From Sulfitobacter sp. OXR-159 (GTDB lineage: Bacteria > Pseudomonadota > Alphaproteobacteria > Rhodobacterales > Rhodobacteraceae): DNA of 64,000 nt. Both the position numbers and the translations under genes were made by a program. The stretch is taken from assembly GCF_034377145.1 (NCBI RefSeq), contig NZ_CP139707.1, positions 2,117,001-2,181,000 on the forward strand, written 5' to 3'. Shown here one piece after another: positions 40,351 through 50,822 of this stretch. Every line of letters starts with the position of its first letter. The first letter of the stretch is position 1. The notes below the pieces were generated by a model. That model saw nothing but the letters and a program-made list of their open reading frames with translations. It ran no database searches and was not told the origin of the DNA.

Positions 40351-43300
40351 CTATTGAATGCCAACCCTGAACTGCACTGCCCCGGTCTCACCCGGCAACA
40401 TCTGCCCGGTGCAGTTCCACTCGATCGCCCCGGCATAGCCTGCCAGGTTGCTTGCTGGCCGCACCAAATCACAACTGAGGTTGGGTGAGACCTGTTGCGG
40501 ATCGACGATGGATTCCGACAGCTCCGTATAGGGTGGGGTCATGTCGTAAATCTTGACGTTCGATGCCTGGGTGGTCGCATTGTTGCGCAGGTATATTCGG
40601 TAAAGCAGGATATCATTCACACCGCCAAGGTTGATGGTCCCTTCACCGGTGCCTTGAGTCTCATTCTCCACCGTTTTGCGCAGCTCGATCTGGGTCGATT
40701 GCCCCCCGACCGAGACTTCGTCGGTGTTGCTGGCCGAACTGGTCACCGTGGTGCGCGCAAAGGCCGTGGCCGCCAGCACCTGATAGACATAGGTACTGCC
40801 CTGCCCAGCGCCAGACCCGGCAGAAACCCGCGAGACGATACAGACGGTTTGCCCCGTCGTGACCGCGATGGGACCGGTGATCGGCCCATCGACACTGTCG
40901 TCACAGCCGATGTCTTGGAAAAGTGCCGCGCTGAACGCGCCGGTTGGGGTCGAGGTGGCACCGGCGTAGGAGAAGGTCACCTGCCCTTCGGAGGTTGCGG
41001 TATAGATATGCGGCAGGGTCGCGACCTGCCCCTGAGCGACCGTCGTGGTTTGGTCGTTGGTCAGGCTGGGCAGTTGCAACAGGCCGATATCCAGTCCCAT
41101 GCGATTGCCGAAAGCCTCAGGGGTGAAGGTAAATTCACCGTCATGGGGGTTGGCGTTCACTAGGTCGGGCAGACCTGCCGCGGCTTCGGAAATCGCGCGG
41201 TAGTTATTGGCCGGGATCGCACGGATTGTGATCGGACCGCTATAGGCGCCGGAGAGCCCATAGCTCCACGTGCCATCCGTCGCCAGCCCGGGGGTGGCCA
41301 GCACCGCGCCGCCACTGTCGAGGATCTCCAACACCGCCGAAGACGCCCCTTCTTCGCTGCCATTGCGCAGCGCGTCATGCGCGGTGCCGCCGCCCGCCCC
41401 ATTGTCGATGAAGACACGGCCCGTCAGGATCCGCTCACCTGTCACAAGGTTCACGGAATAGGACGCTTCGTCGTCATCGGGCAGTTGGTCGAACAGGTCA
41501 TCGGTCAACGGCCCCGTATTGGGGTCGCTGTCGGGATCGGGCAGCGAGCTATAGATGATCTCGGCCTGATTGGTGAAATCACCGCTGCCGAGCACCGTGG
41601 TGGTGATCGTCAGGGTCTCGCTCGCCCCGCTGAGCAGTTCATCCACGAACCACAATCCGGTATCGGGGTCATAGGTATCCCCGGTCGCGGGCGCATCGTC
41701 CGAGACATAGGCAAAACCGCTTGGTATTTGATCGATCACCTTGACGCCCGAGGGCGAGCCGCCGCTGACATTGGTGATCGTGATGATCCAATCGATTGTG
41801 TCCCCTTCCGAGACATTTGTGATCGGCGTCGTCGTCCCGGTCGCGGCGGCGATTTTGCTGAGTTCAAGGTCACTTCCCGCCGGATCGAACCCGAAGTCTT
41901 GGTCACTGGTCACGCTATTGCCGGAAACCGGGACGCCAATCAGCGGGTTGGAGGTGCCGATGGTCAGCCCCGAGGGCAGATCAGGGTCCGCCTCATCCAG
42001 CGCGACGCGGTAGGTCGTGTTCACCATCAAGTCCCCCACCGCATAGGTGCCATCGGCCAATGTATCCGTCGTGACAAGAAAAATATCATCGGCGGTATTG
42101 GACGGGGTGCCATTGTCGGCAAAGACCGAGATGCCCACGCCCGCCCCGAAATTGGTCTCCCCATTGTCCTTCACGTCCGATGCGTCCGCGTCCTCATAGA
42201 GGTTGCCCGAAATGCCCCCCAGCGGGATCGGTGCTGGCCCCCGACAGGAGACGCCATCGCTGCGCCCGCCTTCGTCAAAGGGAATGCCGGAAACCAGTTG
42301 CGGCACACCCGTCGCCGTCGAAATCACGAAAAGATTGTTGGTGGTGTTGGAATAGCCATAGAGCCTGCCATCACGGTCAAACCACAGCGCATCGAACTCG
42401 CCCGCATAGACGGCAGGGCCAATCGCCTGCGGTGTCACGCTCCCCGGTGTGCCGTTGTTGATCGCCGCGCGGAACAAAAAGCCCGAGTTCCTGTCGATCC
42501 CATACATGATGCCGTCGACGGGATTAAAGGCGAGGTCTTCCGGATTGACGCCGATGGTAAGTGCGATGTCACCCAATACAATCGGTGCGGCAGGGTTGGT
42601 CAGATCAACGATCTGCCATGTGTTTGGATCAACTTCGTAGATCAGCCGCCCATTGGGTAGAATATCCCCGGCGTTCAGCGCATCGTCCGCGCCGGGGATG
42701 TTGCCGAAATCCGTGATGTCGCCAGCCCCATCAATCCGGTAGAGCCTGCGGGTGTTCTGATCCACGCCATAGATATAGCCATCCAGCGCGTTGTAGCCCC
42801 AAGCGCCATCGCGGTTCTGCCCGGTGCTGCCAGAAGCCTCAACCGTCGTGGCGTAGCTGCCGCCGCTATCGCGGAAGGTCATACGCACCAGTGTAGAAGG
42901 TCTGTCGACGATGGCATAGAGCGAGGCATCGCAGACCAGCGGTGGCGGATCGCTGGAGATGGTCAGCGTGTAGTCTTCCACCTCCCCTTCGAAAGCAGTG
43001 GCAAGGCCGGTGCTGTCCGTCGACCAGCGAAAACGGGCGTAGGTGGGCAATGTGGTCGCCCCTGCGGGCACCGCCACCTCGAAAAGGATTGTCCCATTGG
43101 TCAGACCATCCTTATCCAGCAGACCGCCGTCTTGCAGGTTCAGCGCGACCTGCTCTCCGGCTTGGTTAAAGGTGCCGTCGCCATCAAAATCGATGAAGGC
43201 TTGAAGATAAGAAGATCCCGGCGCTCCGGCCAGATCGCTGACCGCCACTGAGATCTCGGCCAACCCGCCGCGATAGAACTGTGGCAAGGTCACCCCGTCT

Positions 43301-45582
43301 TCGTCATCCGACCCATCGGTATCGTCGCCCGTGGCCCCGATGGAGTTCTGCGCCAAAAGATCGATATCGGGCGCTGTGCTGCCCAGATAGACCTCCGGCG
43401 CGCCGGGGCCTTCGATGATATGCTGCGGATCGCCATAGCTGGCAGGGGCATCGCCGCGGTCGGCGTCGGGCGGTGTTCTGATGGTGATGCCATAGTCTTC
43501 GACTTCTCCATCGGGGGCGGGGGTGATCGCGTCCAGCCCAGGCGTTGAGGACCAGCGCAGTCGGACGAAAGTCGGGGTCAGCACCGCCGTGACCGGCACG
43601 CTGACGGGGAATGAAATTTCACCATTCACCAGCCCATCGAGATCCTGCGCCCCGCCGTCTTGGATATCGGTCGCGACCTGATCGCCAAGAAAGAGGCCAT
43701 CGCCGCCGAAATCGACAAAGGCCTGCAAATATCCGGTGCCGGGCGTGGGCTCGTTCACCACCACGGTTACGGTGCGGGTCAGATCGCCGTAGAGCTGGGG
43801 AAAGCTCTCTTCGTCCTCGTCATCCTTGCCGTCGAGGTCATCGCCCGTGCCATCGACGGAATGCTGTGCCGACCCGTCGCCATCACCGTTGAGCGCGCCG
43901 ATCCAGTATTGCGCGGTATCCGCGTGCTGCGGATCGCCATAGGTGACCGGCGCATCGCCCCGGTCGGGGCCGGAGCCTGCGTAGATCGTCGTGGGGTCAT
44001 CGCGCCCCTCGCCTGGCCCGTTGGACGCGACACCATCCCCGTCGCCGGGATTTTCGGAATCCGACAGGTCCGAGACAACCGTCCCGCCCGGCGTCTCGGC
44101 GGTGACCTCCGCTTGGTTGCTGATCGTGGTGTCCAAATCTTCGGGCACCAATGTGTAGGTCGCCGTATAAACGGCCTTTTCGCCAACCAAGAGCGTGCCT
44201 TCGGGCGACAGCGATGTCGCGGTTTGAAAGGTGATCACGGGCGGCACGCCTTTGCCGCTGAACTGCGTTTCGGCAAGCTGCACATTGGTCAGATCGACAT
44301 TGCCAAAGTTCTCAGCGGTAAAGACATAGGCGATCGTCTCTCCAGGGTCGGCATAGCCGTTCAGGTTGGCATCGACCAATTGCGCAAGTTTCAGCAGACC
44401 GACAGAGCCCACATCGATCGAGACCTGCGCCGGGGCCGAATAGGCCCGCGGCTCATTGGGCAGGATGATGGGCGATTGATAGCGGTAGCCAATCGGCGTC
44501 GGCGCGGCAAAAAAGGCCACGAAGGGGGTAAAGGTCAACTCTCCGGTCAGATCATCATAGCTCCACGTGCCCTCTCCCAACACATCGAAACCCACCCGAT
44601 GGCCTTCGGAATCGGTCACGATGTTCTGCGCCCCGGCGGGCGGGATCAGATCGATGGCCTGTTTGGAATATTCGCTGGGCTGCCCGGAATTATTGGCCGG
44701 CGCATTGTTATTTTCGGTCGCGACGCTGTCATTGAACAGGATGTTCACCACCACAGGCTCGCTCAGCACCTGCTCTTTCACGTCGTCCTGCAGAACCGGT
44801 GCTTTGAAGTCACCACATTTCAGGTCATAGGTCTGCGCTTCGTCATAGGTTGGATTAGCAAGCCGGACGAGGAAGCCGTTGTTGGCGGTCCGGCCAAAGC
44901 GAAAGGTCGAGGTCTGCGGGTAGAAGATTTCCAAACCCGATACCGGCTGGTTGCTATAATTGCGGTCCCCGGCGAGATAGAAGACCTCTGTCCCGAGGTT
45001 CGCATCCGGCCCTTCGATATAGCCGCGATAGGTGGTCGCACTGCGGTCAATCCGAACATATTCGACCGTCCCGTCGCAAATATTTACATAGACCTGCTCA
45101 TTCAGCGGCCCATCAATGTCATTGATCTGAAAAAAGACATCCGCCACCACCGGCACGCCGCCCGTGTTGGTCGAGATGTTATGGGTGCCTGCCTCATAGA
45201 TGAAGAAATCCATGAAATGCGGATCTTGCCCGGTCGAGGTGATCTGGATCTGTCCATTGCCAGTGGCGAAAACATGATCCCGACCCGTAAAGATCATCTC
45301 ACCAACAATATCGACCGTCACCCCGCCAACCGTGCCCGCGTTGCGCCACAAGGCCCGCTCACCAATGCCCGCCCCGACCACAGTGGGGGCGGCGACAGGA
45401 TTTAGGATCAACTGCTGGGCCACGGCGACCTTGGTCAGCAAGGCGAACGGAAGCAGGGAAAAGAGCGCCTTCGAGATCACCCGCAGCCCTGTCTCCCACC
45501 CGCCCCAAGCGGAGAGAGAGCGCAAACCCTGCGCCACGAACAAGCCGAGAAAATGAAAATAAAAATGCATATCTTTGCTCAC
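40351..45582 (-). CDS. Very large secreted DUF11/GEVED/SdrD-B-type surface protein
   Basis: 1743 residues. A signal peptide ends near AVA-Q (about 55) after a long N-region; GTG 45582 or ATG 45570 may be the start. Approximate order: an N-terminal beta domain with Cys; DUF11 (about 390-500); two copies of a GDAP-x-YGDPQ to GEVEDY module (about 540-700 and 710-875) rich in Asp loops, likely Ca-binding; a DUF6923-like beta-propeller (about 885-1110); SdrD-B-like (about 1120-1220); DUF11 (about 1237-1350); mixed beta domains; a final DUF11 (about 1630-1743). No sortase signal or autotransporter barrel. Probably a cell-surface adhesin. Confidence 0.85.
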   Translation of the reverse strand: MSKDMHFYFHFLGLFVAQGLRSLSAWGGWETGLRVISKALFSLLPFALLTKVAVAQQLILNPVAAPTVVGAGIGERALWRNAGTVGGVTVDIVGEMIFTGRDHVFATGNGQIQITSTGQDPHFMDFFIYEAGTHNISTNTGGVPVVADVFFQINDIDGPLNEQVYVNICDGTVEYVRIDRSATTYRGYIEGPDANLGTEVFYLAGDRNYSNQPVSGLEIFYPQTSTFRFGRTANNGFLVRLANPTYDEAQTYDLKCGDFKAPVLQDDVKEQVLSEPVVVNILFNDSVATENNNAPANNSGQPSEYSKQAIDLIPPAGAQNIVTDSEGHRVGFDVLGEGTWSYDDLTGELTFTPFVAFFAAPTPIGYRYQSPIILPNEPRAYSAPAQVSIDVGSVGLLKLAQLVDANLNGYADPGETIAYVFTAENFGNVDLTNVQLAETQFSGKGVPPVITFQTATSLSPEGTLLVGEKAVYTATYTLVPEDLDTTISNQAEVTAETPGGTVVSDLSDSENPGDGDGVASNGPGEGRDDPTTIYAGSGPDRGDAPVTYGDPQHADTAQYWIGALNGDGDGSAQHSVDGTGDDLDGKDDEDEESFPQLYGDLTRTVTVVVNEPTPGTGYLQAFVDFGGDGLFLGDQVATDIQDGGAQDLDGLVNGEISFPVSVPVTAVLTPTFVRLRWSSTPGLDAITPAPDGEVEDYGITIRTPPDADRGDAPASYGDPQHIIEGPGAPEVYLGSTAPDIDLLAQNSIGATGDDTDGSDDEDGVTLPQFYRGGLAEISVAVSDLAGAPGSSYLQAFIDFDGDGTFNQAGEQVALNLQDGGLLDKDGLTNGTILFEVAVPAGATTLPTYARFRWSTDSTGLATAFEGEVEDYTLTISSDPPPLVCDASLYAIVDRPSTLVRMTFRDSGGSYATTVEASGSTGQNRDGAWGYNALDGYIYGVDQNTRRLYRIDGAGDITDFGNIPGADDALNAGDILPNGRLIYEVDPNTWQIVDLTNPAAPIVLGDIALTIGVNPEDLAFNPVDGIMYGIDRNSGFLFRAAINNGTPGSVTPQAIGPAVYAGEFDALWFDRDGRLYGYSNTTNNLFVISTATGVPQLVSGIPFDEGGRSDGVSCRGPAPIPLGGISGNLYEDADASDVKDNGETNFGAGVGISVFADNGTPSNTADDIFLVTTDTLADGTYAVGDLMVNTTYRVALDEADPDLPSGLTIGTSNPLIGVPVSGNSVTSDQDFGFDPAGSDLELSKIAAATGTTTPITNVSEGDTIDWIITITNVSGGSPSGVKVIDQIPSGFAYVSDDAPATGDTYDPDTGLWFVDELLSGASETLTITTTVLGSGDFTNQAEIIYSSLPDPDSDPNTGPLTDDLFDQLPDDDEASYSVNLVTGERILTGRVFIDNGAGGGTAHDALRNGSEEGASSAVLEILDSGGAVLATPGLATDGTWSYGLSGAYSGPITIRAIPANNYRAISEAAAGLPDLVNANPHDGEFTFTPEAFGNRMGLDIGLLQLPSLTNDQTTTVAQGQVATLPHIYTATSEGQVTFSYAGATSTPTGAFSAALFQDIGCDDSVDGPITGPIAVTTGQTVCIVSRVSAGSGAGQGSTYVYQVLAATAFARTTVTSSASNTDEVSVGGQSTQIELRKTVENETQGTGEGTINLGGVNDILLYRIYLRNNATTQASNVKIYDMTPPYTELSESIVDPQQVSPNLSCDLVRPASNLAGYAGAIEWNCTGQMLPGETGAVQFRVGIQ

Positions 45583-45587
45583 AATCT

Positions 45588-45635
45588 TTTAAAGCAGCCT
45601 AGCAATGAACCTTTAAAACAGCTTAGCGACGAAGC
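45588..45635. repeat. Degenerate direct repeat upstream of the surface-protein gene
   Basis: CTTTTAAAGCAGCCTAGC and CTTTAAAACAGCTTAGC are two imperfect copies at about 24-bp spacing just upstream of the large gene's start, possible tandem regulator sites. The remainder up to 45840 holds no supported gene. Confidence 0.35.
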
Positions 45636-45841
45636 GGGTTGGGAGGACTTACGCAGAAAGGTATTAAGATATGCTTCCGGTCAGACAGGTGGCAGAAGAC
45701 TAGGCGCCGATACGACCTTCGCATATACCGCTACGCCTTTGCCGCTCCCGAAAATGGCCCAGCCCGTGCCGCGCTTCGGCCTGCTGTTAACCGTGATTCG
45801 CCTCCCCCTCGGCCCCCTACTCATTTTTTCTAAATGCCCCC

Positions 45842-45872
45842 TTGACCCTCCAGCAACTGGAAGCCCCATATT
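45842..45872 (+). promoter_or_regulatory. CueR-type copper-responsive promoter of copA
   Basis: TTGACC (45842-45847) and CATATT (45867-45872) are separated by 19 bp, the overlong spacer of MerR-family promoters. The spacer contains the dyad TCCAG-CAA-CTGGA. CueR bound to Cu(I) would bend this DNA to activate. The regulator gene lies immediately downstream of copA. Confidence 0.82.
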
Positions 45873-45899
45873 CGGCATATGACGGATAAAGGACATGAA

Positions 45900-48407
45900 A
45901 TGCGCAAAGCAGATACACTCACTTTTGGCGTGCAAAACATGAGTTGCGCGTCCTGCGTGGGACGTGTGGAAAAAGCGCTGAACGCGCTGGAGGGTCTGCA
46001 CGATGCGCGGGTGAACCTTGCCGCGGAGAACGTGCGGGTGACGACAGAACCGGGTTTTGACGCGGCAAAACTCGACGTTGCCTTGACGCAGGCGGGCTAT
46101 CCGGCGCGCAAGACCACCCACAGATTGCGACTGTCCAACATGAGCTGCGCCTCCTGCGTGGGCCGTGTGGAACGGGCGCTGCTTGCGGTGCCGGGGGTGA
46201 TCTCGGCCTCGGTGAACCTTGCCAGCGAAGAGGCGACGGTCGAGAGCTTGGAGGATGCCGATCTGTTGCCTGCCCTGCGCGATGCGGCGGCGCAGGCTGG
46301 CTATCCGGCGAGTGTCGATGCCTCCGCGGCAGGCAGCCCTGATGCGACAGCGCGCAAAGAAGCGGAAGTCTCCCATCTCAAACGGATGACCCTGTTGGCG
46401 GCGGCGCTCACCCTTCCAGTCTTCGTGCTGGAGATGGGCGGCCACCTGATCCCTGCATTCCACCATTGGATCGCGGCCACCATCGGGAGGGAGACAAGCT
46501 GGTTCATTCAGTTCATCCTCACCACCCTCGTGCTGGCGTGGCCGGGGCGGCATTTCTATAGCAAGGGGCTTGGCGCTTTGGCGAAAGGCGCGCCGGATAT
46601 GAACTCTCTCGTGGCGCTTGGATCGGGGGCGGCATGGCTCTTTTCGGTCACCGCGCTCTTTGCGCCGGGGGCCCTGCCCGAGGGCAGCCGCGTGGTCTAT
46701 TTCGAAGCAGCCGCCGTGATCGTGACGCTGATCTTGCTGGGCCGCTACCTTGAGGCACGCGCCAAGGGGCAAACCGGGGCCGCGATTGCCAAGCTTATGG
46801 GCCTGCGCGCCAGCAGCGCAAGGGTGGAGCGGGATGGCACGCTCGTTGAGTTGCCGTTGGACAAGATCGTCGCGGGCGATATCATCTACCTCCGCCCGGG
46901 CGAGAAGATCGCCACCGATGGCGTCGTCGTCGACGGGCAATCCTATGTCGACGAAAGCATGATCACCGGCGAGCCTGTGCCGGTGGAAAAGGCCAAAGGA
47001 ACGGAGGTTGTCGGCGGCACGGTCAACGGCACCGGCAGCCTGACCTACCGCGCCACCAAAGTGGGCGGTGACACTGTATTGGCGCAGATCATCCGCATGG
47101 TCGAAGAGGCCCAAGGCGCAAAGCTGCCCATTCAGGACTTGGTCAACCGCATCACCCTGTGGTTCGTCCCGGTGGTGATCGCCGTGGCGCTGGTGACCTT
47201 TGGGGTCTGGCTCGCCTTCGGCCCATCGCTTAGCCACGCTTTGGTGGCGGCGGTAGCGGTACTGATCATCGCCTGCCCCTGCGCCATGGGTCTGGCCACA
47301 CCGACCTCGATCATGGTCGGCACCGGGCGCGCGGCGCAACTGGGCGTGCTCTTCCGGCGGGGCGATGCTTTGCAAAGCCTGCAAGGCGTCAAGACCGTGG
47401 CGCTGGACAAGACCGGCACGCTGACCAAGGGCAAGCCCGAACTTACCGATCTTGTGATGATGAATGACCTGCCCGAGGATGAGTTGCTGCCCCTGATCGG
47501 CGCGGTCGAGGCGCGCTCGGAACATCCCATCGCCCAAGCCATCCTGCGGCGTGCAGAAGCTGCGGGACCAATACCGGGCGAGGTCAGCGATTTCCAATCC
47601 CACACCGGTTTTGGCGTCAGCGCGACGGTCATGGGCCGCCGGGTCACATTGGGTGCGGACCGCCTTATGACCCGCGACGGGATCGATTTGGGCGACACCG
47701 GGAAGATCGCGGCGGAATTGGCAAAGGCCGGGAAAACCCCGCTCTACGCCGCGCTAGACGGTCAGCTGGCGGCGGTGATCGCCGTGGCCGACCCGATCAA
47801 ACCCGGCACGCCCGAGGCCATCGCGCGGCTGCATGACCTCAATCTCGACGTGGCGATGATCACCGGCGACAACCGGGTTACGGCAGACGCCATCGCGGCG
47901 CAACTGGGCATCGATTGGGTCATCGCCGAAGTGCTGCCAGACGGCAAAGTGGCCGCCATCGACGAGCTCAGGGAAGGCGACAACCGCGTCGCTTTCGTGG
48001 GCGACGGCATCAATGACGCCCCTGCTCTTGCGCAGGCCGATGTGGGGCTCGCCATCGGCACCGGCACCGATGTGGCGATCGAAGCCGCAGACGTGGTGCT
48101 GATGTCCGGGGACCTGCGCGGCGTGGTCAACGCCATCGACGTGAGCCAGCGCAGCATGGCGAATATCCGGCAGAACCTCTTTTGGGCCTTTGGCTACAAC
48201 GTGCTGCTGATCCCGGTCGCCGCGGGTGCGTTCTATCCGCTGACCGGCTGGCTTCTGTCGCCTGCTCTGGCCGCCGGAGCGATGGCATTGTCGAGCGTAT
48301 TCGTCCTCAGCAACGCGCTGCGCCTGCGCTGGATTGCCGCCCCCTTGGCCGAAAACGCCACCCCCTCACACGGCCCCCGGGCCACCGCCCCCGTGGCCGC
48401 AGAATAG
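45900..48407 (+). CDS. copA: Cu(I)-translocating P1B-type ATPase
   Basis: 835 residues. Two N-terminal heavy-metal domains with MSCASC (Cys 16/19 and 83/86); eight membrane helices expected; the copper channel motif CPC is at 459-461; the phosphorylated DKTGT Asp is at 503; [10 protein letters not shown] is the hinge. It exports cytoplasmic Cu(I). I chose the ATG at 45900 for AAGGA upstream; an ATG at 45879 lies at or before the expected transcription start. It forms an operon with cueR, ten bases downstream. Confidence 0.96.
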   Translation: MRKADTLTFGVQNMSCASCVGRVEKALNALEGLHDARVNLAAENVRVTTEPGFDAAKLDVALTQAGYPARKTTHRLRLSNMSCASCVGRVERALLAVPGVISASVNLASEEATVESLEDADLLPALRDAAAQAGYPASVDASAAGSPDATARKEAEVSHLKRMTLLAAALTLPVFVLEMGGHLIPAFHHWIAATIGRETSWFIQFILTTLVLAWPGRHFYSKGLGALAKGAPDMNSLVALGSGAAWLFSVTALFAPGALPEGSRVVYFEAAAVIVTLILLGRYLEARAKGQTGAAIAKLMGLRASSARVERDGTLVELPLDKIVAGDIIYLRPGEKIATDGVVVDGQSYVDESMITGEPVPVEKAKGTEVVGGTVNGTGSLTYRATKVGGDTVLAQIIRMVEEAQGAKLPIQDLVNRITLWFVPVVIAVALVTFGVWLAFGPSLSHALVAAVAVLIIACPCAMGLATPTSIMVGTGRAAQLGVLFRRGDALQSLQGVKTVALDKTGTLTKGKPELTDLVMMNDLPEDELLPLIGAVEARSEHPIAQAILRRAEAAGPIPGEVSDFQSHTGFGVSATVMGRRVTLGADRLMTRDGIDLGDTGKIAAELAKAGKTPLYAALDGQLAAVIAVADPIKPGTPEAIARLHDLNLDVAMITGDNRVTADAIAAQLGIDWVIAEVLPDGKVAAIDELREGDNRVAFVGDGINDAPALAQADVGLAIGTGTDVAIEAADVVLMSGDLRGVVNAIDVSQRSMANIRQNLFWAFGYNVLLIPVAAGAFYPLTGWLLSPALAAGAMALSSVFVLSNALRLRWIAAPLAENATPSHGPRATAPVAAE

Positions 48408-48416
48408 GAGCGCATC

Positions 48417-48812
48417 ATGAACATTGGAGAAGTCTCACAACACACAGGCCTGCCGCCGAAAACCATCCGCTATTACGAAGATATCGGATTGGTCAAACCG
48501 CTGCGGGACGCCAACGGCTACCGCGCCTTTCGCGAAAGCGAGATGCACAAGCTCGCCTTTCTGTGCCGCGCCAGAACCTTGGGTTTCAGCATTGAGGATT
48601 GCCGCAACCTGCTGGCTCTTTGGGAGGACAAAAAACGTGCCAGTGCCGACGTGCGGGCCATCGCCAAAGAGCATCTGGCGCAGATCGAAGCCAAGATCAG
48701 CGGCCTGCAAGAAATGCGCGACACGCTGAGCACGCTGGTCCGCGACTGCGCCGGGGATGATCGACCCGACTGTCCGATCCTAAAGACCTTGGGCACCGCA
48801 GCGGCCACATAA
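48417..48812 (+). CDS. cueR: Cu(I)-responsive MerR-family regulator
   Basis: 131 residues. The winged helix MNIGEVSQHTGLPPKTIRYY with EDIGLVKPLR and a long dimerisation helix are MerR-like. The Cys111-x7-Cys119 metal loop (CAGDDRPDCP) is the CueR Cu/Ag/Au site. AGGAG precedes the ATG. It senses cytoplasmic Cu(I) and activates copA from the 19-bp-spacer promoter; being behind copA it is autoregulated. Confidence 0.95.
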   Translation: MNIGEVSQHTGLPPKTIRYYEDIGLVKPLRDANGYRAFRESEMHKLAFLCRARTLGFSIEDCRNLLALWEDKKRASADVRAIAKEHLAQIEAKISGLQEMRDTLSTLVRDCAGDDRPDCPILKTLGTAAAT

Positions 48813-48827
48813 CCACCGCTTTCAATA

Positions 48828-48868
48828 GCAAAAGGCGCCGCCCAGCCAAGCCGGGCGGCGCCTTTTGC
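48828..48868. terminator. Strong bidirectional terminator
   Basis: A 16-bp perfect stem GCAAAAGGCGCCGCCC/GGGCGGCGCCTTTTGC with a nine-base loop. A's on one side and T's on the other allow termination of both cueR and the convergent choV. Confidence 0.93.
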
Positions 48869-48886
48869 GTTTTGTCAGACCTCGGC

Positions 48887-49906
48887 CTAGGCCTTGAGCC
48901 GGTCCACGATGCTATGCGCCGTGACTGTCCCGATCTGCGTGCCCTCTTCCATCACCGCAATCGCCGCATCCGCCCCGCGCAGCCGCTCCATCAACGCACG
49001 CACCGGGGTCTCTGCCGTGGTTTCGCCCTGCGTCGGAGCGCCGTCAACCACGCCCATCACGTCGCGCGCGGTCAGAACCTCCAGCGGGTTCATATTGGCC
49101 ACGAACTCCGCCACATAGTCCGATGCAGGGTTCGAGAAAATCTCGCGCGGCGTGCCGATCTGGACAATCCGCCCGCCTTCCATGATGGCGATGCGCCCGC
49201 CCAGCTTGAAGGCTTCGTCAAGGTCATGGCTCACGAAGATGATCGTGCGGTTCAATTCGCGCTGCAGGTCCAGCAGTTCGTCCTGCAGCCGCGTGCGTAT
49301 CAGCGGGTCGAGCGCAGAGAATGGCTCATCCATCAGCAAAATCGGCGCTTCGGTGGCAAAGGCGCGGGCAAGCCCCACACGCTGCTGCATCCCGCCCGAA
49401 AGCTCGCCCACCTTGCGGTCGGCCCAATCGCTGAGGCTCACTAGTTTCAACTGCCGCTCTGCCCGTTCCAGCCGCTCGGCCTTGGGGACATTCGACAGTT
49501 CCAACCCAAGCGCCACATTGTCGCGCACCGTGCGCCATGGCAGCAGGCCGAACTGCTGAAACACCATCGACACACATTCACGGCGCACGCGTCGCAGCTC
49601 TGCGGCATTGCTGGCGTGGATGTCACAAGACCAGTTTACGTCATGCACATGCACCGTGCCGCGCACCATCGGGTTGAGCCCATTCACCGCGCGCAAAAGC
49701 GTCGATTTGCCCGAGCCCGAAAGCCCCATCAGCACAAGGATCTCGCCATTCTCAACGGTGAGCGAGCAATCATGCACGCCCAGCACCTGCCCGGTCGCCG
49801 CTTCAATCTCGGCACGGCTTTGGCCTTCGTCCATCAGCGGCAGCGCCTTCTCCGGCTTGTCGCCAAAGACGATGGATACGTTGTCGAATTCTACTGCTTT
49901 ACTCAT
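48887..49906 (-). CDS. choV: Choline/glycine-betaine ABC transporter ATP-binding protein
   Basis: 339 residues. Walker A GLSGSGKS, Q-loop VFQQFGLLPWRTV, signature LSGGMQQRV, Walker B ILLMDEP and the H-loop FVSHD are complete. A short C-terminal CBS-like region (EVLTARDVMGVVDG, TPVRALMERL) is kept. Homologous to ProV/OpuAA; the binding protein in the operon indicates choline. Its start overlaps the permease stop by ATGA. It powers osmoprotectant or choline import. Confidence 0.92.
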   Translation of the reverse strand: MSKAVEFDNVSIVFGDKPEKALPLMDEGQSRAEIEAATGQVLGVHDCSLTVENGEILVLMGLSGSGKSTLLRAVNGLNPMVRGTVHVHDVNWSCDIHASNAAELRRVRRECVSMVFQQFGLLPWRTVRDNVALGLELSNVPKAERLERAERQLKLVSLSDWADRKVGELSGGMQQRVGLARAFATEAPILLMDEPFSALDPLIRTRLQDELLDLQRELNRTIIFVSHDLDEAFKLGGRIAIMEGGRIVQIGTPREIFSNPASDYVAEFVANMNPLEVLTARDVMGVVDGAPTQGETTAETPVRALMERLRGADAAIAVMEEGTQIGTVTAHSIVDRLKA

Positions 49907-50736
49907 TTCCGTCCCACCCGCAGGATACGGTCGAGCATGATCGCCACGACGACGATCACCAACCCGGATTCAAATCCCAAGCCTGTGTTCACTTGGTTCA
50001 AGGCACGCACCACCGGCACACCCAAGCCATCTGCGCCCACAAGTGCTGCAATCACCACCATCGACAGCGACAGCATGATCGTCTGGTTCAGCCCCGTCAT
50101 GATCTGCGGCAAAGCATAGGGCAGTTCGATCTTCCACAGCGTCTGACGTGGCTTAGCGCCAAAGGCCTGAGCCGCTTCCAATAGCGCCTTAGGGGTTGAG
50201 GAGATGCCCAGTTGCGTCAACCGGATCGGCGCGGGCAACACGAAGATCACCGTGGCGATCAGCCCCGGCACCATGCCGATACCGAAGAACACAATCGCGG
50301 GGATCAGATAGACGAAAGTCGGCAGCGTCTGCATCAGGTCCAAGACCGGGGCCACCCATGCATAGAGCCGGGGCCGATGCGCCACGGCGATGCCAATCGG
50401 CACGCCGACGCCCATACAGACCACACAGGCCGAAAGCACCAGCGTCAGGCTCTCCATCGTCTCTTCCCAGTAGTCTTGGTTGAGGATGAAAAGGAAGCCC
50501 AGCACCACAAAGGCCACGGTTTTCCAATTGCGTTGAATGCCCCATGTGATCGCGGCAAACACGGCGATGAGGATCAGCGGGTGCGGGGTTTGCAGCACCC
50601 AGAGGATCGCGTCGATCAGCCGTTCCATCAGGTCCGACAGCCCGTCAAAGAACCACGCTCCGTTCGTTTGCAGCCAATCCAGCGCGTCTTCGGCCACATC
50701 GGCCACGGGGATCTTGTTTTCTGTCAGCCAGTCCAT
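49903..50736 (-). CDS. choW: Choline ABC transporter permease
   Basis: 277 residues with six to seven membrane helices (LILIAVFAAITWGI, TVAFVVLGFLFIL, LTLVLSACVVCMGVGVPIGI and others). The EAA loop reads EAAQAFGAKPRQTLWKIELP. ProW/OpuAB-type permease. An N-terminal amphipathic segment precedes the first helix. Lies between the binding-protein and ATPase genes, with an mRNA hairpin before it. Confidence 0.93.
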   Translation of the reverse strand: MDWLTENKIPVADVAEDALDWLQTNGAWFFDGLSDLMERLIDAILWVLQTPHPLILIAVFAAITWGIQRNWKTVAFVVLGFLFILNQDYWEETMESLTLVLSACVVCMGVGVPIGIAVAHRPRLYAWVAPVLDLMQTLPTFVYLIPAIVFFGIGMVPGLIATVIFVLPAPIRLTQLGISSTPKALLEAAQAFGAKPRQTLWKIELPYALPQIMTGLNQTIMLSLSMVVIAALVGADGLGVPVVRALNQVNTGLGFESGLVIVVVAIMLDRILRVGRK

Positions 50737-50773
50737 GTCAGTCCTTCAGGATTGGAGAATTGCGCATGAGAAT

Positions 50774-50801
50774 GACCCGCCCCATCGCTTTGGGGCGGGT
50801 C
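50774..50801 (-). other. Intercistronic hairpin between choX and choW
   Basis: GACCCGCCCC pairs with GGGGCGGGTC (ten pairs, eight-base loop). Read leftward, no T-run follows, so it probably protects the choX mRNA 3' end and gives more binding protein than permease. Confidence 0.6.
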
Positions 50802-50822
50802 TTTTCCATCATATCGCGATGA

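Noticed and set aside
43660-45405. 581-codon rightward ORF within the large surface gene
   Set aside because: Antisense shadow; the other strand encodes recognisable DUF11 and GEVED modules with a signal peptide.
45553-45882. Rightward ORF between the surface gene and copA
   Set aside because: No family, overlaps the start of one gene and the copA promoter; no ribosome site.
45681-47603. 640-codon leftward ORF opposite copA
   Set aside because: Shadow of a P-type ATPase with all catalytic motifs on the other strand.
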